Source: Mangrovibacterium diazotrophicum (GTDB lineage Bacteria > Bacteroidota > Bacteroidia > Bacteroidales > Prolixibacteraceae). From it: a stretch of DNA of 64,000 bases. The notes under the pieces were generated by a model. The model was given only the letters and a program-made list of their open reading frames with translations. It was not told where the DNA came from and ran no database searches. The DNA lies in assembly GCF_003610535.1 (NCBI RefSeq), contig NZ_RAPN01000001.1:1537320-1601319 (forward strand), written 5' to 3'. Shown here in pieces: positions 28,499 to 37,143 of this stretch; position 1 is the first letter of the stretch; each line of letters begins with the position of its first letter. A program made the translations under genes and the position numbers.

Positions 28499-31400
28499 TT
28501 AGAATGATACATTAAGACCAAATAACACCTGTTTCATTGCAGGATAGCGCACCCTGTCAACTCCCATTCCTCCACCTTGAGACATACCGTTTGAACTTCT
28601 TGGTTCATCTCCTTTTGAAAGGCCAGACATAACTTCAGGATCATTACCTGGATATTTCGTAAACGTGAAGAAATTATCCATTGACAAATAAGCTCGAAGT
28701 GACGACATCTTTAGTTTAGAGATCAACTTCCTTGGGAAGGTATAGCCCAGCTGTATTTGCTTAATCTTAAAATATGATGAATTAAATACGAAGTCATTCG
28801 ATGAGCCGTAATAATATAAGCTCGTCGTATTATTCCATAAACTTGGAGCGGGGTGTACTCCGTCAATGTTATCCATCGACCAGTGATCTTTCGTAATTGC
28901 TGTCGGTAAATTGCCTTTGGGTTGGTCCAAACGTGCTATAGCCCAAAACAGTTTTGATCCTTGAACACCAGAACCAAAAACTTTCAAATCGAAGTTCTTA
29001 TATTCTGCAGTTAACGTTATTCCGTATGTATAGTCTGGAATGCTTGATCCGACATAATCTTTTCCATCATCTGTCCCGAGTTCCTCACTTGTCTTATAAA
29101 TTGGCTGACCGGTCAAATAGTCGATGTGGTCGATAATATTTGTTCTGAGGTACCATATCGGATAACCAACTTCAAAATAGGTAGCTTCTGTGAAAAAACC
29201 ACCACCTCCAGGGTAACGACCTTCTTCATAAGGACTTTCCAAAACCTCATTATGAAGTGTGGAAATATTTCCTTGTATTCCATAGCTAAATTTACCAATT
29301 CGATCTTTCCAATCGAGTTCAAATTCCAAACCTGAGTTTTTTATTTTACCGAGATTCACCCATTGGCTTGAAGTTCCGGAAACTGCAGGAGCAGTCATCT
29401 CGGTAAGTAAATTCGTTGTTATTTTGTTGTAATAGTCGAATGAAAAAGACAAACGATCGCTAAAGAATCTAACATCAGCACCAATGTCATACTGTTTAGA
29501 CTCTTCCCAGGTTAAATCCTCATTTGGAAGAACATCTGATGGTGCAGATCCGGCTATAAGCGCATCATTAAAGTTATAATAATCACTTGCTAGAGTGACA
29601 TATGTTGTGTACCTGTAATTACTAAGTGAATTAACGTTACCGTTTATCCCCCATGAACCGCGAATTTTTAAATAGGAAAGTATGTCCTGATTCTTTTCCT
29701 GCATGAAATTTTCATTCGAAACAACCCAGCCGGCAGACACTGAAGGGAAATATCCCCAACGATTAGATTTCGAAAGTCTGGAAGCATCATAAGCATCCGC
29801 TCGGAAGTTAGCCTGAAGAATGTATCGATCCGCATAACTCCATCCAAGTCGCCCAAAGTAAGATATATTGCTCGTTTTATCGGAACTTCCACCAATAGCA
29901 TCATTTGCATCTGTAAATGAACTGTCTAAATTATGGAAATTCGGTAAAGTACTAACTAATTCGTCCGTACTTGCCGACATGTATTCCATAAGATTCTGAG
30001 TATACTGCATACCTGCCATGGTCGTGAATTCACTATTGCCTCTGGAGAAACTGTAATTCGCAAAATTTTCCCATTGGTAATAAGTGGATTGATACATGCT
30101 CTCGCTGAGCGCTGGATTTATAAGGTATTTTGTTGCACTCCACCAATAAGGCTCCCGATAGGTTTTTGTATGTGTAGATCCCAGTCCATACCCCAATCTT
30201 GAGGTAAAAGAGAAATTTTGAAAAGGAGTCAATTCTGCATAAAGTGTGCCGCCTAATGAAGAATTTCGCTTCAAATTATCGGAGTTATGTATCATCCCCA
30301 AGGGATTCTGTGGTTCTATAATAAACCGGGAAGTACCGTAAAGTTGGTTCTTGTCATTTCGAAGAACGTTATAACCTGCGGCTTCCGCTTCCAACAAGTT
30401 GTAGCCGTTTTCCGTAGGTGCGTCGGCATCATTTTCATAGAAAGTGGGTACAGTCGGATCGAAAAAATAGGCACTTCCGATTACACTATTAACAGAATTA
30501 TAGGCATTTTGAGATACTGATATCGTAGTGCTGTGCTCAATGGAGTTTGTTGTCCCTACCTTTATCCAATCATTTATTTTGTAGGAAGCGTTTAACTGTC
30601 CAATGTATCTTTTGTTGACATCCTTATCGCCAACAACCATACCGTCGTTTTTACTGTATTTAACAGATGCGAAAAACAAACCATCATCGTTACCTCCCTC
30701 AAATCCTATTATATGACTTTGTGTTTCTCCATTTTCAAAAACTTCGTTCTGCCAATCTGTATTAGCACTTTGAAAAGCACCTTGAGAAACACCTGCATCC
30801 GACCAAAACTGTTTAAATTCATCCGCATCCATCATGTCAACCTTATTTGTCATAGATTGAATGCCAAACTGCGTATTATAGAAAACACGACTTGTTCCCC
30901 TTTTACCGGTTTTAGTTGTTATGAGTACAACACCATTACCTGCTTCGGTTCCGTAGATTGCACCGGATGCAGCATCTTTTAATATTTCGATAGATCCGAT
31001 ATTTTCAGGATCAAGGAAATCAATATTATCTACTTTTAATCCATCAACAATAAATAAAGGATTAGATAAACCATTACTTGAATACCCCCTGATTCGAAAG
31101 CTTGTACCTGATCCAGGAGCTCCACTCAAAGCCATAATCTGAACTCCAGCAACTTTACCTTGAATCGCACGTCCAACATCACCTGTTGACCTATTTTCCA
31201 AAGCTTCTGCTTTTACCGATGCGATCGCTCCCGTGACATTACTTTTCTTTTGTGTACCATATCCAATGGCAACAACTTCATCTAGTTCATTAATTTCTTC
31301 ATCAAGAACAATATTTATTTCTTTTCGACCTTCAACTAAGACCAATTGATCATTATACCCAATGAACTTTACGAATAACCGCCCCGCACCTGGAATATTG

Positions 31401-31891
31401 CTTAAATTAAACTTCCCATTGGCATCTGAAATTGTTCCTATAGTCGTCCCCTCTAAAATAATCGTCGCACCTGGCAACGGATCTCCTACGCCGTCTGTGA
31501 TCGTCCCTTTAACTGAGATGTTCTTTGAAAGGTTCTCTTGGTTAGAACTATCTCCCCTCTTTAAAATCGTAATTATTTTGCCGTTTACTTTAAAGGTTAG
31601 ATCATCAGGTAAAATCTCTCTAAGCAAGTTCTCTACGGACTGGTTACTAACTTTGACTGACACTTGCTTATTGACATCGATGTCACTATTGTTATAAAAA
31701 AAAGCACAACCACTCTGCCTTTCGACTTCCCGCAATAACTCCTTTATAGATATATTATCATTATCTATTGTTACACTCTTTATTTCCTGCGCCATAACGT
31801 TTAAAGAGAGTATGGTACAAATGAATAATAGAAATAAAATCCTCCCCGGCTTCTTAGCTGTAAAAGCCTCGAATAAAACGTTTTTTTTCAT
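28499..31891 (-). CDS. SusC/RagA-family TonB-dependent transporter with STN domain (PUL B)
   Basis: About 1130 aa from the ATG at 31891, preferred because it directly opens a signal sequence (MKKNVLFEAFTAKKPGRILF ... LNVMAQ). An in-frame ATG at 31918 adds nine residues. Domain order: STN (about 45-110, ISIKELLREVERQSGCAFFY), carboxypeptidase-regulatory-like domain (GDPLPGATIILEGTTIGTIS), plug (FIVDGLKVDNIDFLDPENIG, IYGTEAGNGVVLITTKTG) and a TonB-dependent barrel ending LFGLNVSF. The STN domain fits the upstream FecR/sigma pair. It should import PUL B oligosaccharides and signal their presence. Confidence 0.95.
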   Translation of the reverse strand: MKKNVLFEAFTAKKPGRILFLLFICTILSLNVMAQEIKSVTIDNDNISIKELLREVERQSGCAFFYNNSDIDVNKQVSVKVSNQSVENLLREILPDDLTFKVNGKIITILKRGDSSNQENLSKNISVKGTITDGVGDPLPGATIILEGTTIGTISDANGKFNLSNIPGAGRLFVKFIGYNDQLVLVEGRKEINIVLDEEINELDEVVAIGYGTQKKSNVTGAIASVKAEALENRSTGDVGRAIQGKVAGVQIMALSGAPGSGTSFRIRGYSSNGLSNPLFIVDGLKVDNIDFLDPENIGSIEILKDAASGAIYGTEAGNGVVLITTKTGKRGTSRVFYNTQFGIQSMTNKVDMMDADEFKQFWSDAGVSQGAFQSANTDWQNEVFENGETQSHIIGFEGGNDDGLFFASVKYSKNDGMVVGDKDVNKRYIGQLNASYKINDWIKVGTTNSIEHSTTISVSQNAYNSVNSVIGSAYFFDPTVPTFYENDADAPTENGYNLLEAEAAGYNVLRNDKNQLYGTSRFIIEPQNPLGMIHNSDNLKRNSSLGGTLYAELTPFQNFSFTSRLGYGLGSTHTKTYREPYWWSATKYLINPALSESMYQSTYYQWENFANYSFSRGNSEFTTMAGMQYTQNLMEYMSASTDELVSTLPNFHNLDSSFTDANDAIGGSSDKTSNISYFGRLGWSYADRYILQANFRADAYDASRLSKSNRWGYFPSVSAGWVVSNENFMQEKNQDILSYLKIRGSWGINGNVNSLSNYRYTTYVTLASDYYNFNDALIAGSAPSDVLPNEDLTWEESKQYDIGADVRFFSDRLSFSFDYYNKITTNLLTEMTAPAVSGTSSQWVNLGKIKNSGLEFELDWKDRIGKFSYGIQGNISTLHNEVLESPYEEGRYPGGGGFFTEATYFEVGYPIWYLRTNIIDHIDYLTGQPIYKTSEELGTDDGKDYVGSSIPDYTYGITLTAEYKNFDLKVFGSGVQGSKLFWAIARLDQPKGNLPTAITKDHWSMDNIDGVHPAPSLWNNTTSLYYYGSSNDFVFNSSYFKIKQIQLGYTFPRKLISKLKMSSLRAYLSMDNFFTFTKYPGNDPEVMSGLSKGDEPRSSNGMSQGGGMGVDRVRYPAMKQVLFGLNVSF

Positions 31892-32021
31892 ACAGATTAA
31901 ATTAGGTTTTATTTTCATAGTTTAGATACTATTAAATTTATTAATTGGAATGGTTAGGTAAGTGAATTGTAAAGACTATGTTCATCGGCGTACTATTTAG
32001 ATTATTCTGTATATAGATTTT

Positions 32022-32990
32022 CTATTCTGAATGATAGTAAACAACGTTATTTGAAATCTTGTACTTAAAAGGAGTCAACATCGCAATCTGCTCTAACACG
32101 TTATCCAAGCTTTCATTATAGACCACAAATGTAAGACGGGGACTCGGGTCAAATTTGCCGGTTACCTCAAACTCCACGTTGTACCAGTGCTCAAGGTTCA
32201 CAAGAATATCTTTTAAAGGTAGGTTATCAATGAGCAATTGTTTACCCGTCCAACTGGTATAATTGGGCACATAGACCTCATTTAACTCAACTGATTTATC
32301 AATAACTAATCTTTCACCTGGAACCATTCGAATTGGCTTGAATATACTTTTCCCGGTAACTTCAACCAGTCCACGCTCTAGAACCACTTCAGCATATTCA
32401 CTCGACGAATAAGATTTCATATTAAAAATTGTCCCTACAACTTTAATATCAACATGCTCTGAAGCGATATTAAACGCGTGATCCGGATCTTTTTTGATAT
32501 TGAAATATCCTTCGCCATCGAGATGCACGTGTCTGTTATTATCGCTGAAATCAGCTGGCACCTCCAAACGGCTGGAAGCATTCAATATGACTTTTGAACC
32601 ATCTGGTAACTGGAACTCTCCTTTTGAATGGGAAGAGGTTATAAAAACTTCATTGTTGGCTACAGCTGCATATTTAACAGTTAAAAGGTATGTGGAGACA
32701 ATCAACACCAAGGATGCAGCAGCAATGGATGAAATCTGAATAAACAAGCGCTTGTTATAACGATTTTTTTTCCGGTCAATAGTCTCATTAACCTTTTGCA
32801 ACTTTTCACTAAATAACTGATGATCAAACTCTGGATTTAATCCAGTAGCATATTTCATCAGCGCATCATCCTTCTCCTTCCTGTTCTGAGAATTCAAAAT
32901 CCACTCCTGAAATTCGAGTTGAATCTCCTCCGGGTATTCATGATCCAGGAACTCATTCACAATATTCTCAATTATTTTCTCTTCGGCCAT
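32022..32990 (-). CDS. FecR-family anti-sigma factor (PUL B)
   Basis: A 322-aa anti-sigma factor. A cytoplasmic N-terminus is followed by one transmembrane helix (about 83-105, IQISSIAAASLVLIVSTYLL), the FecR domain (about 122-215, GEFQLPDGSKVILNASSRLE, VVLERGLVEVTG) and a C-terminal DUF4974-type domain (about 250-318, LPLKDILVNLEHWYNVEFEV). It lies 99 nt after the ECF sigma gene and about 130 nt before SusC. It should sequester the sigma at 33090 until the STN-bearing SusC of PUL B signals substrate binding. Confidence 0.94.
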   Translation of the reverse strand: MAEEKIIENIVNEFLDHEYPEEIQLEFQEWILNSQNRKEKDDALMKYATGLNPEFDHQLFSEKLQKVNETIDRKKNRYNKRLFIQISSIAAASLVLIVSTYLLTVKYAAVANNEVFITSSHSKGEFQLPDGSKVILNASSRLEVPADFSDNNRHVHLDGEGYFNIKKDPDHAFNIASEHVDIKVVGTIFNMKSYSSSEYAEVVLERGLVEVTGKSIFKPIRMVPGERLVIDKSVELNEVYVPNYTSWTGKQLLIDNLPLKDILVNLEHWYNVEFEVTGKFDPSPRLTFVVYNESLDNVLEQIAMLTPFKYKISNNVVYYHSE

Positions 32991-33089
32991 TTCTGATATA
33001 TTTTCTTTTTATTCTAATTTCACACACCCAGCCAACATCGATTAGTATGCAGTAAAACCAATGATATTGATCTTTGCAAACACCCGATC

Positions 33090-33626
33090 TCAAGATATCA
33101 CCCTACGAATCTCTTCTCTAGCCTGGGCTAAATGATTTTCGACTGTTCTCGTACTTATATTCAGTTTCTCAGCTATCTCCTTGTGCGATAAACCTTCCTT
33201 GCGGCTCATCAAAAACACAATCTTCCTCTTCGGAGGCATTCGGTTAATTGTCAAATCGATCAACATTGACAGATCTTTTGTATGAATCTCTTCTTCTGAC
33301 TCAGTTCTTAGAACAGAGAAACTACCTTTGCTCTCAATTGACTTCTTATACCTCATTTTTATTAAATTATGATCAAAAAGGTCAAATACTGAATTCCGAG
33401 CCATCTTAAAAACATACTGATTAAATGAATTTACCTTTGATATAATGTCCTTCTTCTCCCAAACCTGGAGGAAAACATTATGGGTAATATCCTCTGCAGT
33501 TTCTTTATTCTTCACCAACTTCTCGACAAAAACTTCAACTTTAGGTGCATACATTAAATAAAGTAAGTTATATGCCTGTCGATCGCCTTTAGCCAAAGAT
33601 TCCAGTAGATTACGTTCATTATACAT
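33090..33626 (-). CDS. ECF-type RNA polymerase sigma factor (PUL B)
   Basis: A 178-aa ECF sigma factor. Region 2 (about 8-85) contains NLLYLMYAPKVEVFVEKLV and AEDITHNVFLQVWEKKDI. Region 4 (about 115-175) contains RMPPKRKIVFLMSRKEGLSH and the helix-turn-helix HKEIAEKLNISTRTVENHLA. It is first in the PUL B cassette sigma-FecR-SusC-SusD-BACON protein-GH3-GH39-like. It borders the gene-free region 33627-34625, where I found no convincing minus-strand TAnnTTTG promoter. Confidence 0.94.
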   Translation of the reverse strand: MYNERNLLESLAKGDRQAYNLLYLMYAPKVEVFVEKLVKNKETAEDITHNVFLQVWEKKDIISKVNSFNQYVFKMARNSVFDLFDHNLIKMRYKKSIESKGSFSVLRTESEEEIHTKDLSMLIDLTINRMPPKRKIVFLMSRKEGLSHKEIAEKLNISTRTVENHLAQAREEIRRVIS

Positions 33627-34060
33627 TGTCGACGCTTTTTCTTAGTCAATTCAGTGAGTTCTTTTTCAACGATTCAATTATTTAGACGGCTGAGAAATAA
33701 ACTTCCCCTACTCCACATTAAAAAATTGATAATATTCGCACTAATTGAGATCGTAAATTCGATTCAGTTTTGCAATAAGTTCATGCAGAATGAGACGCAT
33801 AAATCTGGAATTCAGACTAATTACACGTTTGACAAAGAAGAGGCAAAACCATCCAACATCCGCATACTAATTAGTTAATCAACACTGCATCAACAAATTT
33901 TAGCGATGACATTGACAGTCGCGACAAAATGAATAAAAAATCAGCATTGAAGAATAGTACTGCATGTATTCACCTTATCCGCTGACATTTGAAGCTTTAT
34001 TTTGAGCTGAAAAATTCTTGTCTCCATCTTGAAAATAACATTCAAATGATCTAACTTTTG

Positions 34061-34190
34061 TACCTTTGAGCGGAAACAATAAGACGTTCTTTAAATGTGA
34101 ACAAAACGGTGAACCAAAGAATTCACAAGAATATAAATATTTGATATATAGACCATTTACAAGTCGGGTTCAAATTTTGTCATCCCGACA
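34061..34190 (+). pseudogene. Possible remnant of a tRNA-Pro gene (3' tail) behind a stable-RNA-like leader
   Basis: At 34169-34188 the sequence has a T-loop TTCAAAT, then TTTGT, then CATCCCG plus A. This is the usual 3' end of Bacteroidota tRNA-Pro (T-loop, T-stem 3' strand, acceptor 3' strand, discriminator). The matching 5' acceptor strand CGGGATG is absent, and the base just 5' of the loop (TCGGG) pairs poorly with TTTGT. ACAAG, which pairs well, lies five bases further upstream. A TACCTTTG box (34061-34068) and a GTTCTTTAAA leader element (34086-34095), reminiscent of rRNA/tRNA leaders, precede it. A strong terminator follows. It could be a decayed tRNA gene, an attachment-site copy or an unrelated small RNA. 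Confidence 0.4.
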
Positions 34191-34196
34191 ATTAAA

Positions 34197-34238
34197 AATA
34201 AAGGAGTTAAAGCAATGCTTTAGCTCCTTTATTTTTTG
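34197..34238 (+). terminator. Strong plus-strand intrinsic terminator
   Basis: 17-bp arms (34197-34213 and 34217-34233) around a 3-nt loop are fully paired in plus-strand RNA with one U-G, and are followed by TTTTG. The next plus-strand protein gene is the HTCS, 13 kb away, so this must end a non-coding transcript or be inherited from a tRNA locus. Confidence 0.8.
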
Positions 34239-34579
34239 CACGAGGGCGTTTTGAGGGCTATTTCGTAAAACTAATGACAGCCTCTAATATCACTGTTTCT
34301 CAGCGAAAACACTACCCAATAGGGACTTTTGCTTAACACTACTTTGAAAAAAAATGACTCAAAATGCACAAAAACCTGAAAACGAGTTTTTTTCAAAAAA
34401 AGTGAATAAAAATCGTCCGAAAAGTGTTAATCAAAATCGCTTCTGAAGACAGATTGTTAACCACAATTGTTAATCTAGTTTACACTGGGGATAAACAAGA
34501 GAAATAAACTTGACAACATCACATATTAACAGCCCTAACAACAATAGAATTCATCTTCGAATTAGACTATACAACAAAA

Positions 34580-34611
34580 AATAACAAGATTACTTTTAAA
34601 ACCTTGTTATT
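34580..34611 (-). terminator. Terminator of the GH43-GH2 operon
   Basis: A perfect 9-bp stem AATAACAAG/CTTGTTATT (34580-34588 with 34603-34611) begins 14 nt after the GH2 stop. It is followed by a run of six T on the minus strand. Confidence 0.75.
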
Positions 34612-34625
34612 ACTCTTTGTCTATT

Positions 34626-37121
34626 CTATTCCACTGTAAATTGTGTTTCAGCTGCCTTCAACCAATTGGCTGAGAATTTAAATTTCACCTCACCCGGTTG
34701 TTCGCCAGCACGGACATAGGCAATCAAGCGTCCGTGGAATACACGCTGCTTGTTATCGGTGTAATCACCCATATCTTCGTTGTTACTGGCCTCGAGACCG
34801 AGTAGTTTGGCATCACCCAAAATCTGGCAAGTAACATCGTCGTCCGACAACATTACAGGGACGCCATTTTCGTCAACAATCTGAATGGCAATCTGGGCTA
34901 CACCGTTCTTGCCGACGGTTTTATCTCCTTCGATAACTTTGATGGCATATGGCCGGCCTGAAGATTGAATTGCATCGCTACTCACTTGTTGGCCATCGGC
35001 ATCCAAACCAATCACTTCGAGCTTGCCATCCTGGTAAGGAATATCCCAGAAAATGATTCCGGTTTCGGAATTGTAGGGTTTCTTCTCTCCAACAACTTTA
35101 CCATTCAGATGTAGTTCGGCTTGTGCTGCATTGGTATAGCAAACCACGCGAATCAATTCGCCTTTCGGGTAGTTCCAGATTGGCCAGGCGTCCATCGAAG
35201 GTACTTTCTCTTCGTAATCTCCGCTCACATTTTCAGCATCCAGTTGCGACCAAACATCTTTCATCTGGCTCTTGCTGCCATGTCCCGGTGTTGGGTAGGT
35301 TCCCAGGTAAGCCATGGGTTTGTCCGACCATAGCGACTGACGGTAATAACCACGAGGCTTAATGAAACCACCGAAATCGAGCAGTCCTGAATAGAAACCA
35401 CGTGACGGCCAACTGCCGGATTCGCCGAGGTAATCGATTCCTGTCCACAAGAATTGGCCAAACACAAAATCACGAGATGTTACCGCTTTCCACGCCGCCA
35501 AATCATGACGGTTCTCGCTTCCAAACAACACGCGGTTCGGATATTTGGCGTGATCGTGATCGTACAAACTTTCGGTGTAATTATATCCGGTGATATCCAA
35601 CGCAAATGGGTAGCCGGTTTGGTTTGACATGGCCACACCCGCTAAACCGGCAGTCGTCGGGCGCGATTGATCATACTGCTTCACCACTTTCACCAGGCGC
35701 TCGGCAATAACTCCAAGTCGCATGGCATCGGGTGCATCCTTCTTATAACCTCCGAAAATTGGTTGGGTGAAACCCGTTTCCGCACCGCCGGCCAGCACCG
35801 GGTGCGAATAAGGGTCATTCGGGTAATCGACTTCGTTACCAATGCTCCAGGCGAAGATAGAAAGATGGTTTCGATCACGTTTTACCTGATCCACTAAATC
35901 TTTCTCACCCCATTCATCAAAGAAATCGAACGTTCCCTCGAAACCGGGAGTACCAACATTCCAGCCTTGCAGCCATTTGCGTTTCGGATATTCCCACTCA
36001 TCAAATGCTTCATCTAAAACAAGTAAACCAAGCTCATCGCACAACTCATATAAATCCGGAGCTTGTGGATTATGACTGGTGCGGATGGCGTTTACGCCAA
36101 TTTCTTTTAAGGTGATCAGTCTTCTTTTCCATACTTCACGAGGAACGGCCGATCCCAACACACCGGCATCGTGGTGTAAGCAAACACCTTTCACTTTCAT
36201 CGATTCGCCATTCAACGCAAAACCTTTATTCGCATCGAAGGTAAAATGGCGGAAACCGGTTGTTGTTTTAGTTTCGTCAATTAAATCTTTTCCGCGGTAA
36301 ACGGATGTTTTCAGCGTATATAAATTCGGTGTATCCAGTGACCAAAGTTCAGGGCTTGCCACTTTCAATGCAGTTTGAGTTTTGCCCGACTGGCTGGCGT
36401 CAACCTTCAATTTGCCGGATGACCTGGCAACCAGTTTGCCTGCTTTGTCAAACAGTTCGTTTTTCACTGTCAAAGCAGAGGACTCAGAAGAACCGTTGTC
36501 AACGTTCACTTCAACCTGCAGCTGATAGCCTTTCCCTAGTTGCTCCGGGTAAGCATAAACGCCCCACTCGGCAATATGAACCGGGTTGGCATACACCACC
36601 CAAACGTCGCGATAAATACCAGAGCCGGTGTACCAGCGCGAATCGGCCGACTGGCTGTGATCCACCCGAACAGCAATCACATTCTCCTCCCCAAAATTGA
36701 TGTAAGGCGTTGCATCGTACATGAAAGAAATGTACCCGTTGGGCCGCTTGCCCAGCGATACACCGTTCACGAACACCTCGCTTCTATTGTAAACGCCCCC
36801 GAAAAACAGGTATACTTTTTCACCTTTTTTATCGGCGGGAATTTCCACGTGCTTGCGATACCAGCCAATACCTCCTGGTAAATAGCCGGTAGCACTGGCC
36901 AATGTCGGACTTAACTGTCCTTTCACGCTCCAGTCGTGAGGCAGATCAATGGATTGCCAACGGCTATCGTCCAAACCGGGCTGCTGCCCGTTTTCGACAT
37001 CCTTCAGCACAAATTTCCAATCTTTGTTTGTGAGCATCGCTTCGCCAAATCCGGGTTGAGCGTGCAACGAGCCAATGCCAAGCAGGCAAAGCAAAAGCGG
37101 GAATATTAATTTCAGCTTCAT
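34626..37121 (-). CDS. GH2 family beta-galactosidase (DUF4982 type)
   Basis: About 831 aa from the ATG at 37121, which starts a signal peptide (MKLKLIFPLLLCLLGIGSLH). An ATG at 37151 would add ten polar residues and overlap the upstream gene by 8 nt. Domains: GH2 sugar-binding (LPHDWSVKG, YFFGG-type strands), immunoglobulin-like, TIM barrel, then DUF4982-like and Ig-like C-terminal domains (KGELIRVVCYTNAAQAELHL). In numbering from 37151, acid/base Glu is about 440 (WSIGNEVDYP) and the nucleophile Glu about 546 (LFGSENRHD). The related GH2 at 44431 has the same architecture. It is second in an operon with the double GH43 and probably removes beta-galactosyl (or related) units. Confidence 0.92.
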   Translation of the reverse strand: MKLKLIFPLLLCLLGIGSLHAQPGFGEAMLTNKDWKFVLKDVENGQQPGLDDSRWQSIDLPHDWSVKGQLSPTLASATGYLPGGIGWYRKHVEIPADKKGEKVYLFFGGVYNRSEVFVNGVSLGKRPNGYISFMYDATPYINFGEENVIAVRVDHSQSADSRWYTGSGIYRDVWVVYANPVHIAEWGVYAYPEQLGKGYQLQVEVNVDNGSSESSALTVKNELFDKAGKLVARSSGKLKVDASQSGKTQTALKVASPELWSLDTPNLYTLKTSVYRGKDLIDETKTTTGFRHFTFDANKGFALNGESMKVKGVCLHHDAGVLGSAVPREVWKRRLITLKEIGVNAIRTSHNPQAPDLYELCDELGLLVLDEAFDEWEYPKRKWLQGWNVGTPGFEGTFDFFDEWGEKDLVDQVKRDRNHLSIFAWSIGNEVDYPNDPYSHPVLAGGAETGFTQPIFGGYKKDAPDAMRLGVIAERLVKVVKQYDQSRPTTAGLAGVAMSNQTGYPFALDITGYNYTESLYDHDHAKYPNRVLFGSENRHDLAAWKAVTSRDFVFGQFLWTGIDYLGESGSWPSRGFYSGLLDFGGFIKPRGYYRQSLWSDKPMAYLGTYPTPGHGSKSQMKDVWSQLDAENVSGDYEEKVPSMDAWPIWNYPKGELIRVVCYTNAAQAELHLNGKVVGEKKPYNSETGIIFWDIPYQDGKLEVIGLDADGQQVSSDAIQSSGRPYAIKVIEGDKTVGKNGVAQIAIQIVDENGVPVMLSDDDVTCQILGDAKLLGLEASNNEDMGDYTDNKQRVFHGRLIAYVRAGEQPGEVKFKFSANWLKAAETQFTVE

Positions 37122-37143
37122 ATCTTTTCGTCTATCTAGTTTC

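Larger units (their letters stand above)
33627..34625. other. One-kilobase gene-free region between PUL B and PUL C
   Basis: No credible protein gene on either strand; the few short open frames have no family features. The left part (to about 34040) is AT-rich and featureless to my reading apart from lying upstream of the PUL B sigma gene. The middle holds a promoter-like box, a leader, a tRNA-tail-like sequence and a plus-strand terminator (34061-34238). The right end holds the terminator of the GH2 gene (34580-34611). The region separates the ECF-controlled PULs A and B from the HTCS-controlled PUL C. Confidence 0.7.

Noticed and set aside
1-33626. An ulvan-degrading locus (rhamnosidase, GH39-like, GH43, GH2, GH3)
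   Set aside because: No ulvan lyase, GH105 or sulfatase is visible, so the enzyme set alone does not support it.
34141-34200. A complete tRNA gene
   Set aside because: Only the T-loop and 3' acceptor strand are present; there is no 5' acceptor, D-arm or anticodon arm.
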